64,000 nucleotides of DNA from VAZQ01 sp963841705 (GTDB taxonomy: Bacteria; Pseudomonadota; Alphaproteobacteria; Rhizobiales; Xanthobacteraceae). The stretch lies in the NCBI GenBank assembly GCA_963841705.1, contig CAWJDY010000040.1, positions 1-64,000 on the forward strand. Reading direction: 5' to 3'. A model generated the notes under the pieces. The model was given only the letters and a program-made list of their open reading frames with translations. It was not told the origin of the DNA and ran no database searches. Below, piece by piece: positions 7,991 through 16,299 of this stretch; position 1 is the stretch's first letter, and the number at the start of each line of letters is the position of its first letter. The translations under genes were made by a program, and so were the position numbers.

Positions 7991-9430
7991 CTACCCCAGG
8001 AGCCTCGCCACGTTCTGGAACCAGCCGACCAGCGCCGGGGGCAGGTAAATTCCCGCCAGCAGCACGAGCGCGAGATGGGCAAACATCGGAGCGTAGGAGG
8101 CGTGGGTCTCGCCCTGCTGGCCGCGCGGCTCGCCGAAGGCGACGGTGTTGAGCCGCAGGAACAGCGCGGCGAAGCCGACCAGCAGGCCGAATACCAGGAC
8201 GATGGCGAGCCAGGGCGAGCGCGCGAAGGTCGAGCTCACAACCAGAAACTCGCTGGTGAAGATTCCGAGCGGCGGCAGGCCCGCTATCGCGATCACGCCG
8301 AGCACCAATCCCCAGCCCAGCACCGGATTGGTCTGCGTCAGCCCTCCCATGTCGGCGATCTGCTGCGTACCCTTGACCTGGGCGATGTGGCCGACGGCAA
8401 AGAAGATCGCTGACTTGGTGAGCGAGTGCATGGTCATGTGCAGCAGCCCGGCAAAATTGGCGAGCGGTCCGCCCATGCCGAATGCAAATGCGATGATGCC
8501 CATGTGCTCGATCGAGGAGTAGGCAAACATGCGCTTGATGTCGCGCCGCCGGTACAGCATGAAGGCGGCGAACACCAGCGAGATGAGCCCCATGGTCACG
8601 AGCAAAGGCCCGGGCGCGAGCGCTGCCGGATTGACCGCAAGCAGCATCTTGAAACGCAGCAGCGCATAGAGCGCGACGTTGAGCAGCAGCCCGGACAGCA
8701 CCGCCGAGATCGGGGTGGGCCCCTCGGCGTGGGCGTCGGGCAGCCAGGCATGCAGCGGCGCAAGCCCCACCTTGGTGCCATAGCCGAGCAAGAGGAAAAT
8801 GAAGGCAAGGTTGAGCAGGGCGGGGTCGAACTCGGCCGCGCGCATGACCAGGCTGGTCCAGACCATGGCATCGGCGCCTTCGCCCATGACCGGCCGCGCG
8901 GCCATGTAAACCAGGATGGTGCCGAACAATGCGAGCGCGATTCCGACGCTGCCGAGGATGAAATATTTCCAGGCCGCCTCGAGCGCCTCGTGGGTACGGT
9001 AGATGCCGACCATCAGCACCGTGGTCAGCGTCGCCAGCTCGATCGCAACCCACATCAGCCCGATATTGTTGGCGACCAGCGCGAGGTTCATGGCGAACAT
9101 CAGCACCTGGTACATGGCGTGATAGAACCGCAGAAATACCGGCGTCAGCCGGCCGATCTCCAGCTCATGGCCGATGTAGCTGGCGCTGAACACGCTGGTC
9201 GTGAACCCGACGAAGGTCGTGAGCACGATGAAGACGTTGTTGAGATCGTCGACCTGGAAGTACGGCCCCTGCCGGGGTCGATGGAAGAACAGCGACAGGG
9301 CAACAACGAAGGTGGCAAGTGTCGCCAGCACATTGATGCGGGCGGTGAGGCGATAGCCCGGCAGCGCAACGAGCAGCATTGCCGCCCCGGCGGGAATAAG
9401 CAGGACGGCAATGACGGGATCGAAGGTCAT
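7991..9430 (-). CDS. hyfF: HyfF-like proton-translocating membrane subunit
   Basis: 479 residues, almost all membrane helices, of the NuoL/M/N and Mrp antiporter-like family. The central segment with conserved charged residues is recognisable (TKVGLAPLHAWLPDAHAEGP and KRMFAYSSIEHMGIIAF), the lysine/histidine channel elements of this family. It sits in the cytoplasmic membrane as part of the proton-pumping arm. It overlaps hyfE by 4 bp upstream and is followed by the hyfG start region, originally two bases away. Confidence 0.92.
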   Translation of the reverse strand: MTFDPVIAVLLIPAGAAMLLVALPGYRLTARINVLATLATFVVALSLFFHRPRQGPYFQVDDLNNVFIVLTTFVGFTTSVFSASYIGHELEIGRLTPVFLRFYHAMYQVLMFAMNLALVANNIGLMWVAIELATLTTVLMVGIYRTHEALEAAWKYFILGSVGIALALFGTILVYMAARPVMGEGADAMVWTSLVMRAAEFDPALLNLAFIFLLLGYGTKVGLAPLHAWLPDAHAEGPTPISAVLSGLLLNVALYALLRFKMLLAVNPAALAPGPLLVTMGLISLVFAAFMLYRRRDIKRMFAYSSIEHMGIIAFAFGMGGPLANFAGLLHMTMHSLTKSAIFFAVGHIAQVKGTQQIADMGGLTQTNPVLGWGLVLGVIAIAGLPPLGIFTSEFLVVSSTFARSPWLAIVLVFGLLVGFAALFLRLNTVAFGEPRGQQGETHASYAPMFAHLALVLLAGIYLPPALVGWFQNVARLLG

Positions 9431-10092
9431 GGCCGCTCTCCGCGATAGCTGTCGAGCACTTGCAGATCGACGGTGTCGAAGCGCTCGCGGATGCGGAACA
9501 AAAAGATCCCGATCACGATGAAGGCGATCAGGATCGAGAATGCGACGCTGATCTCGACCACCAGCGGCATGCCTTTGGCGCCGGTGGCGGCGAGCACCAG
9601 CCCGTTCTCCAGGGACATGAAGCCGACCACCTGGCTCACGGCATTGCGCCGGGTCACCATCATGAGCAGGCCGAGCAGGACAACGGAGAGCGCGAAGGCC
9701 AGATCCTCGCGCGCCAGCGGTTCCGCCTCGGCCGTCACCCGCAGCATGACCACCATTGCCAGTGCGACCAGGCCCATTCCGATCAGCATCGCCGGTCCTA
9801 CCCCCACCACCTTCTCAATCTCGCGATGAATGCCGAGGCGCACGATGATCCGATGCAGCGCGATGGGGATGATGATTGCCTTGAACACCAGGGCGATCGC
9901 CGCGGTCACGAACAGATGCGGCGCATGCTGCGCATAGGCCTGCCATGCCACCGACAACGCCAGGACCAGCGCATGGACCGCGTAGACGTTGAGCAGCGCG
10001 TAGAGGCGATCCTGGTAAAGCTGCAGGAAGCTGACCAGGACCAATGTGCCTGCAAGCATATGGGCGACATCGAAGGTGAAGGCGCTCATCAC
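9427..10092 (-). CDS. hyfE: HyfE-like membrane subunit
   Basis: 221 residues with about six or seven hydrophobic helices. The middle part (KAIIIPIALHRIIVRLGIHREIEKVVG) and the ENGLVLAATGAKGMPLVVE segment are typical of hydrogenase-4 component E, a fusion related to NuoK-like subunits. A membrane-integral role in proton translocation is expected. It overlaps hyfF and the frameshifted hyfC by 4 bp each, so the operon is tightly coupled. Confidence 0.9.
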   Translation of the reverse strand: MMSAFTFDVAHMLAGTLVLVSFLQLYQDRLYALLNVYAVHALVLALSVAWQAYAQHAPHLFVTAAIALVFKAIIIPIALHRIIVRLGIHREIEKVVGVGPAMLIGMGLVALAMVVMLRVTAEAEPLAREDLAFALSVVLLGLLMMVTRRNAVSQVVGFMSLENGLVLAATGAKGMPLVVEISVAFSILIAFIVIGIFLFRIRERFDTVDLQVLDSYRGERP

Positions 10093-11044
10093 AGGCTCCG
10101 CGAGACGAACAGGAGGAGGGTCGCCAGCAGCCCGAGCATCAGCGCGGCCCCGAGAAACTCAGGCACGCGAAACACACGCATCTTGGCGATGGAGGTCTCG
10201 AACACGGCCAGCAGCAGGCCGCCGCCCGCAAGCTTGCCGACATAGCCAAGGACGCCGACTGCGAGTGCCGCGGAGCTCGCGCCCTGCTCGGCGACGCCCC
10301 ATGGCGCGAAGATGCAGGCGATCAGCGAGAGATAGAGCAGGAGCTTGAGGAACGTGGAAAGCTCTATCAGCGCGAGATGGCGGCCGGAATATTCCAGCAC
10401 CATGGCCTCGTGCACCATGGTCAGCTCGAGGTGGGTTGCCGGGTTGTCGACCGGTATGCGTGCGTTCTCCGCGATTGCCACCATGATCAGCGCGATCAGC
10501 GCAAGACCGAGCGAGACGCGCAGGCCCACACCCGGTGAGACCATCAACTCGGCGATGGTCGAGAGCTAGTCGAGCCGGCGATCAGGGCGAGCGTAAACAC
10601 GATCATGATCATGGCCGGCTCCGCCAGGGAAGCGATCATGACCTCGCGGCTCGATCCGATCCCTCCGAAGCTGGTACCGACGTCGAGCCCGGCGAGCGCG
10701 AGAAAGAAGCGGGCGCTGCCCAGGAGCGCGGCGATCGCAATGAGGTCGGCCGACCAGGAGAACAGAAGCCCGGTGCGGAACGTGGGCACCAGCGATGCCG
10801 CGACCCAGGTTGCGGCGAAGATCAGGTACGGGATCACCCTGAACAACCACGAGGCGCTGTCCGCCAGCACGACCTCTTTGCGCATCAGCCGCACGAGATC
10901 GCGATAGGGCTGAACCAGCGGAGGTCCTGCGCGCCGCAGCATCCGTGCTTTTGTCTTGCGCACAAAGCCGGTGAGCAGCGGCGCCAGCAGCAGCACGATG
11001 AGCATCTGCGCGCCCTGGACCAGAAGATCCGTGATCAGGACCAC
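10089..11044 (-). pseudogene. hyfC: HyfC/NuoH-like membrane subunit, frameshifted
   Basis: The gene starts at GTG 11044-11042, overlapping the hyfB stop. The first frame reads through LLTGFVRKTKARMLRRAGPP to MIVFTLALIAGSTS and then runs out of frame to a stop at 10544. The second frame resumes at once with a STIAELMVSPGVGLRVS reading and runs to 10089 with the NuoH-typical VDNPATHLELTMVHEAM. Joining them needs one extra base near 10566 (AGC then TCTCGACC). The total length then fits the family (about 317 residues). Either the gene is recently broken, or the base is a sequencing error, or frameshifting rescues it. HyfC anchors the peripheral arm, so loss would disable the complex. Confidence 0.85.
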
Positions 11045-13041
11045 AGCGCGAGCACCAACAAGAGGATGACGAGCGCGGCAAAGACGAGGCTCAGGAACTG
11101 GCGAATGGTCAGGAACTGCAGCGCGTTGAGCCGCTCCGATGCAACGCTGACGCCGGCGGCGATGGGGAGATAGATCGCTTCCCACGCCGGATCGTGCAGC
11201 ACCACCTGCAACCGCGCGGGGCGGGTATCGCCGGGCGGCGGCATCAGCACCTTCTCGCGCGCGCGAAAGACCGCGGTGCCGAACACGCGCCTGATCGGCT
11301 GGGCGAAGCTCGACGCGGTGTACTGGGTGGCGGGGCTTGCATCGGGATAGCCGCAATCCCAGGCGGGGGCGCGGCGCAGCTTGTCGGATGCCAGGCGATG
11401 GATGGCGAATGCCGCCAGCACGCCTGAGATCAGCATGAACAGGAAAACGAGCAGCCCGTTGTAGGAGCTGCGGCTTTGCGCGATGGGGACGATCGACAGC
11501 CATTCAACCCCGCTTTGCGCCGGCATGCGGTCGCCGGCGATCGCTTGCACAACCGGCGCCAGCGCGTCGATGAACAGGCCGGGAAGAATTCCCGCCGCCA
11601 GGCACAGCGCCGCGAGCAAAAACATTGCCGCCAGCGAGAAACCGTCGGTTTCGTGCGCGGCGGTCGCGCAGGGCGTGCGGGCACGGCCGAGAAATGTCAC
11701 GCCGAAGGCCTTGACGAAGCAGGCGGCCGCGAGCGTGGCGGAAAGCGCAAGCAGCGCCCCGACCGCGGGAACCAAGAATTTCAGCCCCCATGATGGCAAC
11801 TGCGGGCTGATCAGGATGGCTTGGAAGGTCAGCCACTCCGATACAAAGCCATTGAGCGGCGGCAGCGCCGAGATGGCGGCGCAGCCGATCAGGAACGCGA
11901 ACGCGGTCTGCGGCATGCGGTGAATGAGCCCGCCGAGATGCTCCATGTCGCGCTCGCCGGTGGCGGTGAGCACCGCTCCCGCACCAAAGAACAGAAGGCT
12001 CTTGAACAGAGAATGATTGAACACGTGCAGCAGCGCGGCGCTGAGCGCCAGCGCGGCGGCCCAGGCCATTCCATACGCCTTGAACGCAAGCCCCAGCCCG
12101 AGCCCGATGAAGATGATGCCGATATTCTCCACGGTGTGATAGGCGAGCAACCGCTTCAGGTCGTGCTGCATGAGGGCGTAAAGCACGCCCAGCACGCAGG
12201 TGAGACCGGCGAGCGTGAGCACGACCATGCTCCACCACCAGGCAGGCTCGCCGAGGAGATCGAAGACGATCCGCACGAACCCGTAGACGGCGACTTTGGT
12301 CATCACCCCGCTCATCAGCGCGGAGACATGGCTGGGCGCAGCCGGATGGGCGAGGGGGAGCCAGACATGCAGAGGCACAAGGCCGGCCTTGGAGCCGGCG
12401 CCGATCAGCGCAAGACACAGCGCCAGAGCGGCGAGCGCGGCGGAAGGGTGCGAGGCCCGGATATCGGCGAAGGCATAGCCGCCGTCCGGGCCGGCGAGCA
12501 GGCCGAAGGCAAGCAGCAACGCGAGCGTGCCGAAGCTCGCCATGACGATATACACATATCCTGCCCGTACATTCTCCGGCACCTGATGCTGCGCCAGCAC
12601 AAGCGCCCAGGAGGAGAGCGACATGAACTCCCATGCGACCAGAAAGCTGAAGGCGTCATCGGCGAGCACCACCAGATTCATGCCGGCGAGAAAAGCCGGA
12701 TAGAACGGCAGCACGCGCAGCGGCGCCTGCTCGTGCCGGCCGTAACCGATTGCAAACAGGCTCGCCGCCGCAGCGCCCAGGTCGACCACTATGATGAAAA
12801 ATGCGGACAGCGCGTCCATGCGGAAATGCGCGCCGATCCAGGGAAGCCCGAGCGGCAAGGTCACGGCCGTGGGCGCAGCGTGGCCGAGCAAGTGCACGAC
12901 CCCGGCCAGAAGGCAAACCACTGCGAGCAGCAAGCTGCCGCCATAGATGCAAGCCGAGCCGAGGGCAGACCGCCCGATCGCGACAGCTGCGGCCGCCAAC
13001 GCCAGCCAGCAGGCTGCGCAGATGAGGATGACGGCGGTCAT
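11035..13041 (-). CDS. hyfB: HyfB-like proton-translocating membrane subunit
   Basis: 668 residues with about 15 membrane helices; NuoL-like antiporter core followed by an extra C-terminal region, as in hydrogenase-4 component B. Conserved core elements include GSKAGLVPLHVWLPLAHPAA and KRLLAYHTVENIGIIFIGLG. The C-terminal block YTASSFAQPIRRVFGTAVF is a HyfB hallmark. The start codon lies 4 bp inside the end of the regulator gene, and its stop overlaps the GTG start of hyfC. It would be the largest proton-pumping subunit of the complex. Confidence 0.92.
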   Translation of the reverse strand: MTAVILICAACWLALAAAAVAIGRSALGSACIYGGSLLLAVVCLLAGVVHLLGHAAPTAVTLPLGLPWIGAHFRMDALSAFFIIVVDLGAAAASLFAIGYGRHEQAPLRVLPFYPAFLAGMNLVVLADDAFSFLVAWEFMSLSSWALVLAQHQVPENVRAGYVYIVMASFGTLALLLAFGLLAGPDGGYAFADIRASHPSAALAALALCLALIGAGSKAGLVPLHVWLPLAHPAAPSHVSALMSGVMTKVAVYGFVRIVFDLLGEPAWWWSMVVLTLAGLTCVLGVLYALMQHDLKRLLAYHTVENIGIIFIGLGLGLAFKAYGMAWAAALALSAALLHVFNHSLFKSLLFFGAGAVLTATGERDMEHLGGLIHRMPQTAFAFLIGCAAISALPPLNGFVSEWLTFQAILISPQLPSWGLKFLVPAVGALLALSATLAAACFVKAFGVTFLGRARTPCATAAHETDGFSLAAMFLLAALCLAAGILPGLFIDALAPVVQAIAGDRMPAQSGVEWLSIVPIAQSRSSYNGLLVFLFMLISGVLAAFAIHRLASDKLRRAPAWDCGYPDASPATQYTASSFAQPIRRVFGTAVFRAREKVLMPPPGDTRPARLQVVLHDPAWEAIYLPIAAGVSVASERLNALQFLTIRQFLSLVFAALVILLLVLALWS

Positions 13042-13295
13042 GACGGCGGCGCCGCTCTGAGCCGCACCCCGCGCCCGCCGCCGCTGCTCAGCGCATTCTC
13101 CGCGATGAGCTCGATGCCCGCACCCTGGAGCGCTCCCACCAGCTTCATCAAGGAATCGACGTTGCCCCGGATCACCCCTTCGCTCGCCTCCATGCGCTGG
13201 ATTGTGGGAAGCGATAAGCCCGACAGGGCTGCGAGCTTGCGCTGGTCAATACCAAGCAGGGCCCGCGCCGCCCGAAGCTGCGCGCTTGAGATCAT
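13038..13295 (-). CDS. small XRE-type helix-turn-helix regulator
   Basis: 85 residues, almost entirely one HTH_3 domain: RAARALLGIDQRKLAALSGL followed by LPTIQRMEASEGVIRGN, the expected recognition helix region. A short C-terminal part ends with ALSSGGGRGVRL. It is the first gene of the hyf-like operon and overlaps hyfB by 4 bp, so it is probably an operon-specific regulator. The perfect dyad TCATG-N4-CATGA at 13292-13305 overlaps its own start codon and could be an operator for autoregulation. Confidence 0.8.
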   Translation of the reverse strand: MISSAQLRAARALLGIDQRKLAALSGLSLPTIQRMEASEGVIRGNVDSLMKLVGALQGAGIELIAENALSSGGGRGVRLRAAPPS

Positions 13296-13305
13296 GAAAA
13301 CATGA
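13292..13305. promoter_or_regulatory. putative operator at the XRE gene start
   Basis: TCATGAAAACATGA: perfect 5-bp half-sites separated by four A residues, covering the start codon of the XRE gene. Binding there would block translation-initiation-proximal transcription of the hyf-like operon. Only the symmetry and position support it. Confidence 0.35.
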
Positions 13306-13620
13306 GAATTGAAGCTTTTTGCCTAGAGAATCGCTGCTACAGCATCTAAAATGATATTTCAAGCGGCTATTTCTCTGTCTCCCATTCCGGCGGATCGTAG
13401 GGCGGATCAGCGGAGCGCAAGCGAAGCGTAATCCGCCGCGTGCTGCGCGGTCGGGCGGCTAACCGTGCTGCGTCACAAACTACGCTGTCATTCCGGGGCC
13501 GCGAGCGCTCGGATCGGCGCTTCGCGCCGTCCGAGTGCGACGGAGCCCGGAATCCATAACCACAGGCCGTCCGGTTGCGATCGGCGAACGAGCAACTGCC
13601 GGCTGGGGTTATGGTTTCCG
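13296..13620. other. gene-free region: operon promoter area and intron target repeat (palD)
   Basis: The right part of the minus-strand operon promoter should lie at about 13300-13370, which is AT-rich. From 13491 to 13620 runs the left half of a palD repeat, with CATTCCGGGGCCGCGAGCG, then CCATAACC and its complement GGTTATGG just before the intron. The right half continues after the intron at 15628-15680 (GCCCCGGAATGAC). Confidence 0.55.
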
Positions 13621-15627
13621 GTAGCGTCAGGAGAGCAGGAGAGGAGGACGATCGTGAAAACGAGCTGAAACCTTTCGTAGCGGTCCAGAGGGTTCGACTC
13701 CCTCCCGGCAAAGGCGCAGCCCGCCAGCCGGAAGCGAGCCTTGCACGTGTGCGGCAACGTCACGCGTGAAGCGTACGGTAGCAGGTGCTGAAGCTGCGGG
13801 TTAGCCCCGAAATCATTTTCGCTGAAGCCTTCGTAGTCCGGAATGCGGGGGCAGCATCGACGTGGCCGTCACTGGCGAGGGCACGTTGGTTCGACCGGGG
13901 TCCTGGAACGGAGCAGAGGCACGGGATGGATCGCCTGAAGACCTGAGAGATCCCATTCGCGTCCACGTGCGAGAACCGGAGCAGGGCAGCCGGCAACAAA
14001 AGCCCCGGCCTGGAGGAGACCTCCGCTCCTTCAGGAGCGCCACGGCGGGACACGAACCAGGAGGATCGCGTGGGCGGCGGGAGCGAACCAATAAGTGACC
14101 GTTGATACGCGGGTGGGAAGTCGTAGCGCCTTCATAGTACCGACGAGAGCGGGGAACTGGGCTCACTGGGACCCGATGGAGGAAAGGGAGGCGTCGTGAG
14201 AGAGAACCATTGCCGGGAAACACGGGAGGGGACATGAACCTCGCGAACCTGTACACGAAACGACAATGGATAGCCGAACTGGCGAGAGCGAAGCCGAAGA
14301 AGGTGCTGTTCTCGCTGCACCACGTTATCGATCTGGAATGGATGCTGAAAGCCTACCGGCTGACCCGCAAGGATGGAGCGACTGGCATCGACGGTGTTAC
14401 CGCGAAGGAATATGAAGCGAAGCTGCAGGCCAATCTCTTGGACCTGCTCAATCGCATCAAGTCCGGAAGCTACAAAGCCCCGCCGGTGCGCAGAACCTAC
14501 ATCCCGAAGGCAGACGGCTCAAAGCGGCCGCTCGGCATTCCGACCTTTGAAGACAAGGTGGCGCAGCGGGCGATTGTCATGGTTCTGGCGACCATCTACG
14601 AGCAGGACTTCATGCCTTGCTCGTATGGCTTCCGACCGCGACGCTCAGCCCATGAGGCGCTGCGCAAACTGCATGGCGCCATCTCGTGGCATGGACAGCA
14701 CTGGGTGCTGGATGTCGATATACGCAAGTACTTCGACTCAATTCCGCACGCGCAACTTCGGGCGTTCCTCGACCAGCGAGTAACGGATGGCGTGATCCGA
14801 CGGATGATCGACAAGTGGCTGAAAGCAGGGGTCCTGGAAGATGGAACCCTGCGCCTTGCGACTGAAGGTACCCCGCAAGGCGGCGTCATCTCACCGATGC
14901 TCTCGAACATCTTCCTGCACCACGTGCTGGACGAATGGTTCGAGGCAGAGGTGCGACCCCGCATGCTGGGAGAGTGTACGTTGGTGCGCTTTGCCGATGA
15001 CTTCGTGATGACGTTCAAGAACCACCGCGACGCCAAACGGGTTCTGGAAGTGCTGGGGAAACGGCTTGCACGGTATGGGCTCACGCTGCATCCCGACAAG
15101 ACCCGGTTCGTCGACTTCCGCCCCGAGCGCAAAGGTGGCACGCATCCGGACTGCGCCGAACCGCCGTTCGACTTTCTGGGCTTCACCCACACCTGGGCGA
15201 AGTCACTCAAGGGGCAGAACGTGGTACGGCAACGGACGGCCAAGAGCCGGCTCGCTCGCGCGCTGCTCGCGGCGAAGGAGTGGTGTCGGTTCAACCGCCA
15301 CCTGCCGATCCTCGATCAGCGCAAGCGGCTGTCTGAGAAGCTGGTAGGTCACTATGCCTACTACGGTATCACGGGGAACAGCCGGCAACTCGCCACCTAC
15401 GCTCATCAGATCACAAGGACGTGGAGGAAGTGGCTGGAACGGCGGACGCGCTCGGAGCCTCTCTCATGGGAGCGGTTCTCTGCCTTCCTCGCCCGCCATC
15501 CCCTCCCGCGACCTCGCATCGTCCATCAGTACGCCACCGCTAGCCAGGCTCTCTCATGAAGAACCGGAAGCGGTAATCCTGCACGTCCGGGTCCGTGGGG
15601 GGTGAGGGTGGTAACATCCTCACCTAC
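13621..15627 (+). mobile_element. group II intron, copy 1
   Basis: About 2,007 bp, matching 28323-30329 with only two base differences that I can find (both silent in the reverse transcriptase). The 5' end is taken at GTAGCGTC after ...TTTCCG and the 3' end at ...CTCACCTAC; both are good to a few bases. The region after the reverse transcriptase has a domain V-like hairpin (AACCGGAAGCGGTAATCC onward, about 15561-15597) and a domain VI-like stem GGTGAGG/CCTCACC (15600-15626) with an unpaired A. It lies in a palD repeat, not in a gene. Confidence 0.85.
14210..15559 (+). CDS. ltrA: group II intron reverse transcriptase/maturase
   Basis: 449 residues. The reverse-transcriptase domain starts at about residue 55 (DGATGIDGVT) with the palm motif RFADDFVM in place of the more common YADD, and GTPQGGVISPMLSNIFL before it. 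A maturase/thumb region follows (GFTHTWAKS, then KWLERRTRS near the end). No HNH endonuclease domain is seen, so the element likely moves into single-stranded or replication-fork DNA. The start used is ATG 14210; ATG 14234 (MNLANLYTK) with GGAGGGGAC before it is the better ribosome-site choice and removes eight residues. It is identical in protein to the second copy. Confidence 0.93.
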   Translation: MPGNTGGDMNLANLYTKRQWIAELARAKPKKVLFSLHHVIDLEWMLKAYRLTRKDGATGIDGVTAKEYEAKLQANLLDLLNRIKSGSYKAPPVRRTYIPKADGSKRPLGIPTFEDKVAQRAIVMVLATIYEQDFMPCSYGFRPRRSAHEALRKLHGAISWHGQHWVLDVDIRKYFDSIPHAQLRAFLDQRVTDGVIRRMIDKWLKAGVLEDGTLRLATEGTPQGGVISPMLSNIFLHHVLDEWFEAEVRPRMLGECTLVRFADDFVMTFKNHRDAKRVLEVLGKRLARYGLTLHPDKTRFVDFRPERKGGTHPDCAEPPFDFLGFTHTWAKSLKGQNVVRQRTAKSRLARALLAAKEWCRFNRHLPILDQRKRLSEKLVGHYAYYGITGNSRQLATYAHQITRTWRKWLERRTRSEPLSWERFSAFLARHPLPRPRIVHQYATASQALS

Positions 15628-15768
15628 CCGGCGCTCGTCGGCAACTCGGTGAAACCGACTTGCCGACGCCCCGGAATGACAGCGTCGTTTGTGACGCTGT
15701 AGAGCTAACCCGCCCTACGCAGTGTCTGGGACCGACGGAGATGTGAGGTGCAGTTCCGATCAATCTGC

Positions 15769-16032
15769 TCAAGCCCGCTGGCGGGTTGCGTCGTGCGTCG
15801 GGAGAAACAGGTCCAATTGCTTCGCCCAGGCGACGAAGGCTTCTGCCGCGTGCTGGATCTCCTGCTCGTTGTGGGCGCGTTCAAGCGCATGCAGCACCTC
15901 ATCGCGAGCATCCACGCCCGGACGCGCTTCGTGCTCGCGCAACAGCCCGATTGCATCGGCCAAGGAGCGCACGACGCGCCCGTCCCGGATGTGGAGCTCG
16001 CGTTGAAAGAGCAGCTTGGCAGGGTTCCTCAT
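15769..16032 (-). CDS. conserved small protein of unknown function
   Basis: 87 residues, mainly helical (LADAIGLLREHEARPG, VLHALERAHNEQEI). No membrane segment or signal peptide. I recall similar short proteins in rhizobial genomes but no name or function. It stands alone between the intron and a palC repeat. The start is ATG 16032. Confidence 0.55.
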   Translation of the reverse strand: MRNPAKLLFQRELHIRDGRVVRSLADAIGLLREHEARPGVDARDEVLHALERAHNEQEIQHAAEAFVAWAKQLDLFLPTHDATRQRA

Positions 16033-16097
16033 GAACGCGGTAACCTCGAACCTGCATATTGGTTCCGATTAGTCACCGGTGCAGCAAGCCTCGCAAT

Positions 16098-16285
16098 ACC
16101 TCCCCCCTGAAAGGGGGAGGTCGGCGACCCCCCGACTTGGTCGGGGGGTCGCCGGGTGGGGGTCAACGCGCGGCCGCGATGATCATCAAACGCGAGCGCC
16201 GACTGCCAGACCCCCACCCGACAGCGTTTGCCCCGGCGCAAGGCCGGGGCAAACGCTGTCGACCTCCCCCTTTCAGGGGGAGGTA
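16098..16285. repeat. palC repeat, full copy 2
   Basis: 188 bp with the same order of hairpins as the copy inside the element at 7614-7958: the terminal ACCTCCCCCTTTCAGGGGG palindromes, the ACCCCCCGACTTGGTCGGGG inner hairpin and the GGCGCAAGGCC hairpin. It ends just before the stop of the acyl-CoA dehydrogenase gene and may act as its terminator. Confidence 0.75.
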
Positions 16286-16299
16286 TACCGCGGAGCGCT

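Noticed and set aside
7605..9053. 482-residue open frame on the minus strand
   Set aside because: The part beyond 7991 is an out-of-frame shadow of hyfF. Only the stretch from ATG 7988 is noted, as a possible coupling frame, not as a gene.
13688..13710. tRNA-like T-arm and acceptor strand
   Set aside because: There is no D-arm, anticodon arm or matching 5' acceptor strand upstream; it is part of the intron.
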